A stretch of DNA of 64,000 nt from Aurelia coerulea. Lineage: Eukaryota > Cnidaria > Scyphozoa > Semaeostomeae > Ulmaridae. Below the pieces are notes generated by a model. The model saw only the letters and a list, made by a program, of their open reading frames with translations. It was not told where the DNA came from and searched no databases. Position 1 is the stretch's first letter. The number at the start of each line of letters is the position of its first letter. Both the position numbers and the translations under genes were made by a program. Below are positions 33,790-44,575 of this stretch, in pieces. Location: positions 36,960,663-37,024,662 of the forward strand of contig CM076943.1 of NCBI GenBank assembly GCA_039566865.1, in the 5' to 3' direction.

Positions 33790-33840
33790 TAACTAGGCCC
33801 GCTCGGCGCGGCTTCGCCGCGCCTCCGCGTTCCTTTTAGC
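33790..33840. repeat. GC-rich hairpin
   Basis: GCGCGGCTTCGCCGCGC forms a perfect stem with a tight TTCG-type loop, bordered by CGCGG/CCGCG-like steps, in otherwise AT-rich DNA just right of copy B. Confidence 0.6.
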
Positions 33841-34616
33841 TTCGCTGTAGTTCGTCTAAGTGGCAGTACTTAAGTAGAAAATATATCTTCGTTAGTTCAT
33901 TCAATCTCAGTACTTAAGTGGAAATTCAAGGAAATGTGCATCAGTGCATTTTGGGATTGGCTTCTTCCGTGGAAGTTTGGAAATAGATGAATCTGCTGAA
34001 AAGTTAGTTGCCGTCGTTGTTGTGGGTGCCTCGGTTGCTTCAGTTGTTTCAGTTGAGTTAATCTAGCGGCGTTTCTTGCCTTATGGACTTAGCTGCCTTG
34101 CCATAGCGCTTTTAGTTGCATTAGTTGCCTAACGGGTCTCAGTTGGTTTAGTGGCCTTACTTACGTTAGTGGCTTCTTGTTTTAGTTTTTGAGTAGATTT
34201 AGCTGCGTTTCTTGGCTTAGTGGATTTGGTTGCGTCAGTACCTTTCGTGCCCTTAGTTGCCTTATTGGCCTTGGTAGCTTTAGTGGGCTTTCTTACGTTA
34301 GTTGGCGTCATGTTTTAGTTGCTGAGTAGATCTAGTTGCGTTCGTTGCCTTATTGGAGTTGGTTATAGCTTGATGCTATTTCATGTTATTTCATCTTTTT
34401 TACCGATGGTTGCCCCTCAGTTATAAAAACTGATGTACAGGGGGCCGTGGTAAAACTTAAAATAAGTAATAATTTACAATATATCCAATAATTGTTAATC
34501 TAACGAAACTAAATTACAATTTGTCATTAGATGATTCATTTTTGCACCTATTTCTTGAATGCTATCAGGGTTGAAGAATTTCTAACTTCAGCGCCTTTGG
34601 TGGTGTCAGTTGCCTT

Positions 34617-35036
34617 CAGGCCCGATACCATCCTTGATTCTTAGGGGGGCAAAAAACAAAAATTTTCCGACACTAAAATCAACAACAACAACAGCAACAA
34701 CTCCAGTTTTAGGAACATACGTTACAATCATGCAGGAAGGGACTGATGTGCTCCTTTAATGACAATATTTTGGAATCATTTTGCAGTTTTAAAGTTGGAG
34801 CCTTCAAAATTAGTGAATATGAAGGGCAAAATGCTGTAGATTCAAAATTCATGTCAGAATTTATCCTCGAAAGTCAATAAATTCATATTCTATGCATCAT
34901 TTCCCTAGTAAAATGTTCTAAATGTGGGCCTGTAGCCACATAAGATATCCGACAGGTGGAGTAAAATTTCCGACAAATAGCCTTCTGGGGGGGGGGGGCG
35001 CTCCGCCCCTCCAGCCCCCCACTGGCTTCGGCCCTG
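34617..35036. mobile_element. 420-bp hAT-type miniature element
   Basis: Ends CAGGCCCGATACCA and TGGCTTCGGCCCTG are imperfect inverses, flanked by the perfect 8-bp duplication GTTGCCTT (34609-34616 and 35037-35044). Subterminal TTTTCCGACA motifs are shared with the hAT element at 28230-30150, so the two are probably mobilised by the same transposase type. Confidence 0.88.
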
Positions 35037-36479
35037 GTTGCCTTATTGGCCTTAGTTGCTTCAGTGGACTTACTTATGTTAGTTGTTGTCTTGTTTCAGT
35101 TGTGGAATTGGTTTTGTGTTGTTTCTTCCCTTAGTGGACTTGTTTGCCTCTAGTTGTGTTAGTTGCTGTATTGGCCTTGCTTTGATGGCGTTACATACGT
35201 TCAATGATATAGAAGTTCCTTCGGTTATATTATAGTATACGTTACGTAGGATGATTACTGTGGTTGCTTTACTTGCTGTAATTGCTTTACTTGCCCCAAG
35301 TAATTTAATTAAAAAGTTATGGGGAGAATTAGTTGGGTATTGCCCCAGTAGCCTTTGTTGCGTCAGCTGCCTTAGGTAACCCTAATCCACATGGGCTGGC
35401 TTTTTTGAGCTACCATTTATGGGGGGGGGGGTCTTTCTACCCTTCGGTGAAAACTGCCTTAGACTCACCAAAATTCAATACAACTTGGTTCAGTTATAGA
35501 GCAAGTAGTTTGTAGCATGTAGTGAAGTGTGGGTATGGCTGCCATGTCTTATGAGGTGACAGTGACATCATGAAGTTGAAAATCAGTAAAAATTAGGCTT
35601 TCAAAGTTAAATTTGTGTTTAAAGACGATGTTGCATGACTCAATTTATCAACATAGCTGGTGAAAAAATATCATTTTATCGAAGGTGACGATTTTGGGGT
35701 GATATTTTGAGAGAAATCGGCCAATTCTGATGACGTAATTTGTGCGATTGCTTTTTTCAATGTAAAAATAGACAAAAAGAGGCTGCAAAATGGTGGTAAC
35801 CTATTACAAATGCATCCATGGAGTTCATTGAATGGGAAACGTTGGAGAAAATTCAAAAAATGTACTCATTAGGCGAAAATGGCAGCCAAAATGACATCAT
35901 GATAAAAGATGCTGACATCAGCAAATTCCAGAAATTCTGGCATAAAATGAACGCTCTGCATTATGTGATGCTTCATAATTCAATCAAATCTTTCCATTGA
36001 AATCATGGAAAACAATGATTTTGCTGCTACCTGCTTCCAAACATGGGCATGTCACGTGACTTGTGAGCTCTATTGTTTAAAAATTTTTCCGTCAAATTGT
36101 AGCTAATCAATAATTGGCAAAAGTCAGGGAGGTCGGGGTGACATAGCTGATTTCCTTTAACAACGTGGGAAGTAAAACCTCGAAGGAGGTGGAGAAGCCC
36201 GGCTCACATATGGATGAGGGTGAAGAAAATTGGCTTACTTGCCTTCTCAATTCCTTTAGTGTATCATTTACGTTGTTCTTAGTTAGTTAGTTTTCTACGT
36301 TGTTGCATTAGCATTTGCTGCGTTAGCTATCATAGCTGGTGCCGCCGTCTTACTTTGTAACGTTAGTTTCGTTTTGTAGTTGTCATTTGACAGGTCAGTA
36401 AATCTTGAATCTCCCTATGCAAGATAGCTATTGAAACAATCATCAGGGAAATAAGCTGCATGTCATCAGGGGTGAATTT

Positions 36480-37470
36480 AGGGGAAGTTGGCAAGGCGCC
36501 AAGTGACGTCACAGAACTTGGCACGGTGCCAAGTCACATGCTCAAAACCTGGCATTGTGCCAAGTCATGTGACCTACATTGGCAACTTGCCAAGTAAGTC
36601 ACGTGACATGGGGGCTAGGCACGTGACTGCCCCCAACAACTAAAAGTATCGTTACCCCACATCTTTGTCGGTAACTATGTTATATGCCCTTCACTTGGTG
36701 TCATCCCGGTATTGTAGCATTTTCATACAGGGGATCCCCGCGAGAAGGACCCATATGTTGCTAGATACGACACGTCACCTGAGTGGAGGCACGTGATTGC
36801 CCCCAACAAATGTCCAGTTTAGCACCCTTCTTACTCCTTAGTAACTAACTGATGTAGTCTTTACTTACTATCACCCCGACTATCACCCCTGTAATCAAGC
36901 ATTTTCATACAGGGAGGCCCGTATATTCTTAGAAAGAGCACCATTGTGGAGGAGAAAATATCACGTGATGTGGGTGTGGTCATGTGACAGCCCCCAATAA
37001 GTGGTACTAATCGCTGGCACCGACCATGCACCCCACCACCCTACGACATCGCCCATACTGTTAACCACACTGCAGGATTTAACCTCAGAGAGCACCGTTG
37101 TGAAGGAGGATACCGCTACCACAAGCCTGTCAGTCCCTGCGAGGGTGAATGTGCACGTGACGTGCGATGTGACGTCTTAGGTTGTTTACCATCGAGCACT
37201 GAGTGGATTGTTCGTTGATGACCCTTGATAGCACCACCAAGTGTCGTTAGTAACAATCGGCAGTCACTCAAAAAACAATAACCTGCTGAAGAAGGCTGCC
37301 AACAAATTTCCCCCACTGATACCCCAGCAGCAGAAGGTCACCCCAAAACATGGAGTCATTTGTACACACATAGATTTTCCCCTCGATTTTTGGAGACAAA
37401 GAGCGAGCTTCCAGGGCATGGGAGAGCTGACATCTCGGAGTGGCAAACAGACAAATTCAGCGTTTGATCT
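36480..37470. repeat. Repeat module, diverged copy A
   Basis: An NFI/E-box palindrome cluster (36488-36620) is followed by CACGTGA-rich sequence with CCCCCAAC runs, then TGACGTC...AGGTTGTT, GTTGATGACCCTTGATAGCACC, and a final TAGATTTTCCCCTCGATTTTTGGAGA. The same order is seen in the two tandem modules at 40640-41205 and 41820-42410 (TAGATTTTCGGGGCGATTTTCGGAGAG). The copies are clearly homologous but diverged. Confidence 0.75.
36488..36620. promoter_or_regulatory. Cluster of NFI-type palindromes with CRE and E-box
   Basis: TTGGC-N5-GCCAA is present at 36488-36502, 36518-36532 and 36579-36593, with a one-mismatch site at 36549-36563. Between or beside them are TGACGTCA (36504-36511), GTCACATG and GTCACGTGAC (36598-36607). 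The motifs match vertebrate NFI, CREB and bHLH consensus forms; function in this organism is inference, and they could simply be the unit of a short palindromic repeat. Confidence 0.6.
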
Positions 37471-37497
37471 TACCGCTCAGGCAGTAGTAATATAGAC

Positions 37498-37615
37498 TAG
37501 GAATCCGAACCCGCGCTGCGCGCGGGTTCGGAGTTCCTAGCTCCTGCGGAGGGCTTGGGCGCCTTCGGCGCCCGGGCCGCCTGCGGCGGCCACTGTCGCG
37601 CTCCGCGCGCCACAA
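37498..37615. repeat. Four consecutive GC-rich hairpins
   Basis: CCGAACCCGCGC-TGC-GCGCGGGTTCGG (extended by AGGAA/TTCCT with one bulge), then GGGCGCC-TTC-GGCGCCC, GGCCGCC-TGC-GGCGGCC and GCGCG-CTCC-GCGCGC follow each other directly. The island is over 70% GC in surroundings near 40%. Confidence 0.85.
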
Positions 37616-37769
37616 TATCAGTACTTTCAGTGTTATTCTCTTCGTTGGTATTATTGCTTTATACTTGCTCTTGTTATCCGTCATTGTTTGTAGTTACCTT
37701 AGCTGATGTAGTTGCATTGGTAGATGAAGTGAGAATAGTTGCCGCAGTTCTTCACGTACCTGAAGTGTG

Positions 37770-37930
37770 TTAGTTGTAGGCCTTAATTAGCAGTAGGCCT
37801 TAATTAGTAGTAGGCCTTCTTAGTAGGCGTTAATTAGCTCTGGTAGCCTGAATTAGTTGTAATTTTAGCTATTATTTTCTAGCCTACTTTAAATAGATTA
37901 TTGATAAATAAAAATAATAACAAAAATAAC
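37770..37930 (+). repeat. LINE 3' UTR remnant
   Basis: TTAGTTGTAGGCCTTAATTAG, TTTTAGCTATTATTTTCTAGCC and ACTTTAAATAGATTATTGATAA followed by AAAAATAATAAC parallel the 3' UTR of the LINE at 23660-23767. The GGCCTTAATTAG phrase is repeated three times. No coding part is attached. Confidence 0.65.
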
Positions 37931-39062
37931 AATGTCTATAGTTATTACAGTTAACTTTATTCTCTTCCTTTTTCATTAATTCACATTTTTTGTTATTGTT
38001 TTCTAGCTATCCTCTTTACTTTAATGGCGTTAGTAGCACAAGGGCGGGGTAGGGGAGCGGTGGTTTGCATTTGATTGAATCCATAATATTTTAAAGAAAA
38101 TTCCATAAAAATTCCCTACAAAGCCCATTGTTTTAAAGAGTCCCGTAGGCTTTTTGGAAAGAGAGATAGACCCCTTGGCTTCCTCAGGCAGCTTTGTGTC
38201 AGTAGGGTTGATTTAGTTGCCTGGTAATTGTTCACTTAGGTGTTTGTTTCTTATGTGGCGTTAGTAGCCTTCGTTGTTTGCCTTTGTTTTAGTGTATGTG
38301 CTATTTGTTTGGTAGAAATAATGTAGTCGTAATTCTTGGCTTAGCGGCCATAGTAGCTTTTTGCCGTTATTGACGGTACCATTGTTGTTGTGGTAGCGTT
38401 GTTCATTTGGTTGCCCAAGTAGCGTTTGTTGCGTTGACCCCTTGATTTAATGAAGTTGCTCTTCTTGCGTCATTGCCGTAAGTTGCAGTTGCATTTCGTG
38501 ACGTTGTGATTATTATGACCGCTTCGGTAGATCTCCAGTCTCCCTACTCGTAGAGCTTTATTTGTTCCAGTAGAGTTGATATAGATTCCTTCGTTGCCCT
38601 AGTTTTCTTTCTTTCTTATGTGGCGTTCGTAGCGTTTGTTGTGGGAGAAATTAGTTGTTAACTTCGTTTTGGTATGTGCGTTATTTGTTTAGTAGAGAAG
38701 ATGTAGTCGTAGTTGCCATAGTGGCCGTAGTAGCTTTTGTGCCCTTAGTTGCTATCCTTGCGTTATTAGTGTTATTTGTGCAAGGTAAACCTCGCTGTTT
38801 TGGTTGCATTAGTTGTTGAAGTTCCTCCCAGTAGCTTTAACTCCGTCCATTAATGTAGTTGCTCTTCTTGGCTGAGTTCCCTTAGTTGCATTTGCTGACG
38901 TTGTTGTTATTTTAGAGCGTTTCCATAGATCTTAACCTCCCTTGTGGAAGATAACATCAGTTAGGAAGACTGGAAGAGTTATACTCAGCCCTTGGAGGAA
39001 AGTTTTCAGGAAATAGTGAAGGAAATGGACTGCTCATGCACAGGGGCATTTGTGGGGGAAAG

Positions 39063-39215
39063 TTGGCACAGTGCCAAATGACGTCACATAATTTGGCAAA
39101 GTGCCAAGTCACATGACCGGAACTTGGCACCGTGCCAAGTCACATGACCAATTTTGGAACTTTGCCAAGTAAGTCACGTCACATGGGGGTAGACACGTGA
39201 CTGCCCCCAACTAAT
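39063..39215. promoter_or_regulatory. Second NFI/CRE/E-box cluster
   Basis: TTGGC-N5-GCCAA at 39063-39077, 39093-39107 and 39124-39138, plus a one-mismatch site at 39154-39168. TGACGTCA follows the first site, GTCACATGAC follows the second and third, and CACGTGAC lies at about 39195. The spacing of sites is about 30 bp, as in the 36488 cluster. Single further sites are at 40693-40707 and 41888-41902. Confidence 0.6.
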
Positions 39216-39253
39216 GTGAGATAGTATGACTGCCCTCACAGTGTAGCCTCCTT

Positions 39254-40099
39254 TTGTATGGGATAGGTCATTTGAAATTAGCCAATAAGAGTCGGCTATT
39301 ATGTTTAGTAAGTTCAGTATGGAGTTTGTACCAATTAAAATTAGCCAATGGCAATCTGCCTATGCTAGATGGGTTGGGTCATTTGAAATTAGCCAATAAC
39401 AGTCAGCTTTCATCTTTAGTAGCTTCACTATGGGGCTTGTACCAATTGAAATTAGCCAATGGCAATCAGCATATGCTAGATCGGTTAGGTCATTTGAAAT
39501 TAGCCAATAACAGTCGGCTTTCATCTTTAGTAGCTTCACTACTGGGTTTGTACCAATTGAAATTGGCCAATGGGAATCTCCATATGGTAGATTGTTTCGG
39601 TCATTTGAAATTAGCCAATAACAGTCGGCTTTCACCTTTAGTAGCTTCACTATGGAGTTTGTACCAATTGAAATTAGCCAATGGCAATCTGCCTATGCTA
39701 GATGGGTTGGGTCATTTGAAATTAGCCAATAACTGTCAGCTTTCATCTTTAGTAGCTTCACTATGGAGTTTGTACCATTTGAAATTAGCCAATGGCAATC
39801 TGCATAAGGTAGGTGGGTTGGGTCATTTGAAATTAGCCAATAACAGTCGGCTTTCGTCTTTAGTAGCTTCCCTATGGGATCTGTAGCAATTGAAATTAGC
39901 CAATGGCAATCTGCATATGCTAGATCGGTTTGGTCATTTGAAATTAGCCAATAACAGTCGGCTATCATCTTTAGTAGCTTCCCTATGGGGTCTGTACCAA
40001 TCCAAATTAGCCAATGGCAATCTGCATATGGTAGAGGGGCTAGGTAATGTGAAAATAGCTAACAGGAAGTACCTTTTGTCTTTCCTGGATAAGTGCTGA
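39254..40099. repeat. ~120-bp tandem repeat with CCAAT motifs, open in one frame
   Basis: About seven units, each made of two ~60-bp halves beginning TTGAAATTAGCCAAT. AGCCAAT (a CCAAT-box core) appears about 14 times. Because the unit is a multiple of three and lacks stops on +, 39254-39886 stays open for 210 codons (repeating LKLANNSRLSSLVASLWGLY), and 39890-40099 continues in another frame. The minus strand is also open for long runs. There is no similarity to a known repeat protein; I treat it as DNA repeat rather than gene. Confidence 0.85.
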
Positions 40100-42410
40100 C
40101 TGCTGCGCACAATAACCTCTGTGCAGGTGAACGTATTCATTATGCATTGAAGTAATGAGCAACTAATGATGTGATCGTCCTTATAACGATTGTTTCCCGG
40201 AGAAGTGGCTTCCTAATGATCTTGGCACGATTAACTTCCTACCTAATGATCTTGGCACGATAAAATTACCTGCAAAATCTGTTGCGTCGTAAGATTTGGT
40301 CGTGCAGATGAGCTTTAGTTGACCGCTGAATGTTAGGATAGTGATTCGTGAAGTTGAAATATCTACAGGAGTGTTTGTTTGGGGAGTAGATCTTGGAAAA
40401 CAGCGATTATGGAATTTAAATTGGATGAAATTACCTTGGGGGAAAAACTGATGGGAATTCAACGGAAGTTTCAGAATGAAGAGCATGGAAGTGAAACGTA
40501 AGTAGGCCTATGTTTTCGCTGGAGCAGGAAGAAAGCTGGAGTTATATGCTACTTGCGTATTTTTCGCGACAGAGCAGTGTTACTTCTTGCTTCAGTAGAG
40601 GGGAATAGGCCTAACTTGTTGTTTACTTCCACATTGAGCTCACTCAAAACGTAGGGACTTGCCAAGTCACATGATAGGTCACATGACCAATTTTGGCAAC
40701 GTGCCAAGTTAGTCACGTGACATGGGGTGCCATCATGTGACTGCCCCCAGTCAGTTTTCCCATTGTTTTTGTGGAGGTGAGCCCCAACTGTTGGGGAGGA
40801 GGACATGAGCCCCTGTGAGGTTCATTGCGTGACGTCGGTGTTACGTAGCCCCTAGGTTGTTGACAATCCAGCATTGTTTTCTGTTGACAAACCGATTTTG
40901 TCCGTTGACGACCCTTGATGACCCCATCAAGAGTCGTTAGTGACTCACCTCGATTGTTCCGTGACGTTCGACGTACGTCAAACTGGAAAATAGGATGTCT
41001 GCCAAAAAGTTTCCCCGCTCCTACCCCAGCTCGAGTGGCTGCCCCCAACTTCCCACATACATTCCACAAACTTAGATTTTCGGGGCGATTTTCGGAGAGG
41101 AAGAGCGGCGGCGAGGGGGCACGGGAAGGTGGAGATCCCGGCAGAGCAGACACATTAATTCGAGGACAATGGAACAATCTTAACCGACCTCTCACCCGTT
41201 ATATATAAGAAGGTTATGTGAAAATAGCCAACAGGAAGTACCTTTTGTCTTTGGTGGATAAGTGGTGAATGCTGCGCACAATGACCTCTGTGCAGGTTAA
41301 CGTATTCATTATGAATTGAAGTAATGAGCAACTAATGATGTGATCGTTGTTATAAAGATTGTTTCCCGGAGAAGTGGCTTTCTAATGATCTTGGCACGAT
41401 GAACTTCCTACCTAATGATGTTGGCACGATAATATTACCTGCAAAACTGTTGCGACATAAGATTTGGTCGTGCAGATGATCTGTAGTTGACCGCTGAATG
41501 TTAGGATAGTGATTCGTGAAGTTGAAATATCTACAGGAGTGTAGGTTTGGGGAGTAAATCTTCGAAGATAGCGATTATGAAATTTAAATTGGATGAAATT
41601 ACCTTGGGGGAAATAAAAGTGAAGGGAATTCAACGGAAGTTTCAGAAAGCAACAGGATGGAAGTGAAACGTAAGTAGGCCTATGTTTTCGCTGGAGCAGG
41701 AAGAAAGCTGGAGTTATTTGCTACTTGCGTATTTTTCATGACGGAACAGTTTTACTTCTTGCTTCAGATGGGAATAGGCCTAACTATACTCGTTGTTGAC
41801 TTCCATATTGAGCTCACTGCAAAACGTAGGGACTTGCAAAGTCACATGATAGGAATTGGGGGGTTGTGCCGAGTCACATGATCAATTTTGGCAACGTGCC
41901 AAATGAGTCACGTGACATGGGGTGCCATCACGTGACTGCCCCCAGTCAGTCTTCCCATTGTTTTTGTGGAGGTGAGCCCCACCTGTTGTGGAGGAGGACA
42001 TGAGCCCCTGTGCAGTTCCATTGCGTGACGTCGGTGTTACGTAGCCCCTAGGTTGTTGACAATCCTGCATTGTTTGCTGTTGACAAACCGACTTTGTCCG
42101 TTGACGAGCCTTGACGACCCCATCAATAGTCGTTAGTGACTCACCTCCATTGTTCCGTGACGTTCAACCTACGTCAAACTGGAAAATAGGACGGCTGCCA
42201 ATAAGTTCCCCCGCTCCTACCCCAGCCCGAGTGGCTGCCCCCAACTTCTCACACAGATTTGGCTAACTTAGATTTTCGGGGTGATTTTTCGAGAGGAATT
42301 GCGGCCGCTAGGGGGCAGGGGAAGCAGGCGATCCGAGTGGAGCACACACACAAATTCGAGGACAAAAGAACAATCTTAGCCGATCGTGCACCCGTTAGTA
42401 TATAGATATG
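40046..42410. repeat. 1.17-kb tandem direct duplication
   Basis: 40046-41205 and 41213-42410 align end to end: GTGAAAATAGC(T/C)AACAGGAAGTAC at the starts, GATTGTTTCCCGGAGAAGTGGC, TCCCATTGTTTTTGTGGAGG, and a final TTCGAGGACAA...GAACAATCTTA...CCGTTA(T)ATA. The left copy is fused to the last CCAAT-repeat unit. Frames of 90-160 codons inside (for example 40713-41195, minus) are conserved only because the DNA is, and carry no domain. Confidence 0.92.
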
Positions 42411-42814
42411 AAAGGATGGTAACACATCGCTGATGATTGCAAATGGGACCCCATGAGGCCCAAGGGCCCTTTGGGGGCCGAAGATTGACTGAGAAAATGT
42501 TTGTTGCGATGAAAATGCCAATTTTCGAGAACTGATCAGAGAATCTGAGCACAGGCTTATATAGTATAGCCAGACTAGGCCAATATGGAAGGAGGAAGTA
42601 CATCTCCAATATGATTGGCTGAGTGATGCTGACGTGCATGATTACGAAACAGAAACCAATTTTGACACATGGTTTCTGTGGGGGAGTATCCTCATGACTG
42701 CCACAATGGGCTGACAAGGTAAGCAGCAATATCCTAGCTATTGCAACTTAGGCCGACCTCACAGTTCCCTAATTTAAACTCACATTAAGGCAACCTGCCT
42801 CAATGTATACAAAC
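42411..42814. other. No supported gene
   Basis: Right-hand edge of the 15.8-kb block. A minus-strand frame (42376-42729) has no recognised motif. Confidence 0.4.
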
Positions 42815-42883
42815 AGAGTCACCCTCCTCCAAAAGAGTATACAATCCGCAATCTTTTGTAATTGCTTTATCACTATGGCGGCC
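42815..42883 (-). pseudogene. DDE_Tnp_4 transposase, middle piece
   Basis: The minus strand reads GRHSDKAITKDCGLYTLLEE then GDSV. It directly continues FVSDLYA at 44585 onward once the foldback element and one 9-bp duplicate are removed; SDLYAGR-x-SDK carries the second catalytic Asp region of this family. The next residues (MANKGF) are at 26970. Confidence 0.92.
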
Positions 42884-44575
42884 AAGATAAGGCTCAAATC
42901 CTTACTGGTTGTCAGAGCATGCGGAAATCATCCAATTTCATGCTTGTCAGCCAATGAGATCACCGCTTTCTAGCCCCTGGAGACAAAATCGGTCGTTTGA
43001 GGTAAATTTTCTAGTACCCTCACTAAAACTGAAATGGATGCTAAAATACTTCAGTTATTTGCAATTTTTTTTAATAAATCAGTTGTGGGGATGTCCGTCT
43101 AGAGTTGTTTACATGTTTAGGCACACAGCTCGTTTGGGGCCGGAGCTGCGTTCATTTTCCGGTCGAAGAATATTGACCTTTGTTGAAATATCTATAGAAA
43201 TCGCTACAAATGAGATATACAGATAGGAATTTCAGCGATTACGCATACTGACCTTAGCAATAACCGAAACTCTTTCACTGCTATCATATCTCAAAATTGG
43301 AGGCAATTTCTAACGATTTCTGGTAGAGACATCATTTGGGCCTAAGCTTGTCCTCGCTTAAAACTCATTCCATTGCACTTAAAAAATAATGGTTTAAGTT
43401 CTTGAGCTAGATAATGCACTTACCCATGACTCAGACACCAGTTTGACTTCGTTTGCCTTCTTTAATTTGCCAAATTTTTGTAAGAAACAACCAGTTGTGG
43501 GCGAATTGCAAAAACTTTCCTCGGTCCATATTTTTCTCTACACAGATTTTCCGCTTCAAACAACAAACAGTGAACTTTGACATTGTATCATAAAAGTCTT
43601 GCATCACAGAACATTCCTTTTGAACGATTCCATGCGCTTTAGCGAGGCACTCGTGAATTGTATTCACGCATTTCGTTCTTTTCGTTCTTATTTCAATCAA
43701 TGCAAACATAAAAGAACAAAACATTGTTTTGGGTTCGCTAAAAAAGATACCCGGTTTGGCACTTTTGTTTGTTTGCATTGACTGATTGAACCAAATGCGT
43801 GAAAACAATTCACGAGTGCCTCGCTAAGGCGCATGGAATCGTTCTATATGAATGTTTTGTGATGCAAGACTTTTATGATACAAAGTTCACTGTTTGTTGT
43901 TTGAAGCGGATAGACTGTGCAGATAAAAATATGGACCGAGGAAAGTTTTTGCAATTCACCCACAACTGGTCGTTTCTTATAAAAATTTGCTAATTTAAAA
44001 AAGGCAAACGAAGTCAAACTGGTGCCTGAGTCATGGGTAAGTGCATTATTCAGCTCTAGAATTTTACCATTACTTTTTAAGTGCAATGGAATGAGTTTTA
44101 AGCGAGGACAAGCTTAGGCCCAACTGATATCTCTACCAGAAATCATTAGAAATTGCCTGCAATTTTGAGATATGATAGCAGTAAAGGAGTTCGGGTTATT
44201 GCTGAGGTCAGTATGCATAATTGCTGAAATTCTTATCTGTATATCTCATTTGTAGCGATTTCTATAGATATTTCAACGAAGGTCAATATTCTTCGACCGG
44301 AAAATTGACGCAGCTCCGGCCCCAAACAAGCTATGTGCCTAAACATGTAAACAACTCTGGACGGACATCCCCACAACTGATTTATCAAAAAAAATTGCGA
44401 ATAACTGAAGTATTCTAGCATCCATTTCAGTTTTAGTGAGGGTACTAGAAAATTTACCTCAAACGACTGATTTTGTCTCCAGGGGCTAGAAAGCGGTGAT
44501 CTCATTGGCTGACAAGCATGAAATTGGATGATTTCCGCATGCTCTGACAACCAGTAAGGATTTGAGCCTTATCTT
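42884..44575. mobile_element. 1.69-kb foldback relative of the same transposon family, inserted in its DDE gene
   Basis: AAGATAAGGCTC at the left and GAGCCTTATCTT at the right; flanks ATGGCGGCC (42875-42883) and ACGGCGGCC (44576-44584), a 9-bp duplication with one difference. Each ~345-bp outer arm is an inverted copy of the other and of the big element's termini. The centre (43232-44227) is an imperfect palindrome of about 1 kb flanked by AATT. There is no coding capacity; it must have been mobilised in trans, presumably by the family's DDE transposase. Confidence 0.93.
43232..44227. repeat. ~1-kb near-perfect palindrome, copy 1
   Basis: Begins TCAGCGATTACGCATACTGACC and ends in the inverse (GGTCAGTATGCATAATTGCTGA), flanked on both sides by AATT. 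The arms, each about 490 bp, share GTGCCTCGCTAAGGCGCATGG, CAAAGTTCACTGTTTGTTGTTTG and others, and meet near 43730. A second copy is at 46004-47008. A 4-bp AATT duplication suggests it is itself a foldback transposon. Confidence 0.9.

Larger units (their letters stand above)
33990..38940. repeat. Degenerate TTAGTTGC-type minisatellite (discontinuous)
   Basis: Long stretches (33990-34370, 35030-35350, 36240-36380, 38210-38920) are built from short variants of TTAGTTGCCT, TTGGCCTTAGT and GCGTTAGTTGC. A reversed reading gives runs such as KATKANKATKGTKG, which is the signature of a ~9-12-bp repeat and not of a gene. The pieces are separated by a hAT element (34617-35036), a repeat module (36480-37470) and hairpins (37498-37615). 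Between them, 35350-36240 and 37930-38200 hold nothing I can name. Confidence 0.75.
26976..42814. other. 15.8-kb block lodged in the DDE gene; no domain-bearing gene of its own found
   Basis: The left border follows the codons for MANKGF (minus strand); the right border precedes the codons for LLEEGDSV. The contents are repeats listed separately. Near both borders a TTTAAATTAG-type motif occurs in opposite orientation (26967-26978 and about 42770-42780), a possible inverted terminus, but no clean target duplication is visible, so I do not name the block as one element. It may be a tandem-repeat-rich giant element or several stacked insertions. Confidence 0.5.

Noticed and set aside
34129..34311. 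Lys/Thr-rich histone-like peptide (minus strand)
   Set aside because: It is the translation of a degenerate TTAGTTGC-type minisatellite, without start context or conserved flanks.
39254..39886. Leucine-rich repeat protein of 210 aa
   Set aside because: The open frame follows from a stop-free 120-bp DNA repeat; the minus strand is also open, there is no signal peptide or conserved LRR asparagine ladder, and the frame shifts within the same repeat array.
40713..41195. 160-aa minus-strand protein
   Set aside because: Composition is Pro/Arg-rich from GC-rich repeats, no domain is visible, and the duplicated copy at 41.9-42.4 kb does not keep the frame.
42376..42729. 117-aa minus-strand protein
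   Set aside because: No recognisable motif, no splice-linked neighbour, and the duplicated part only touches its end.
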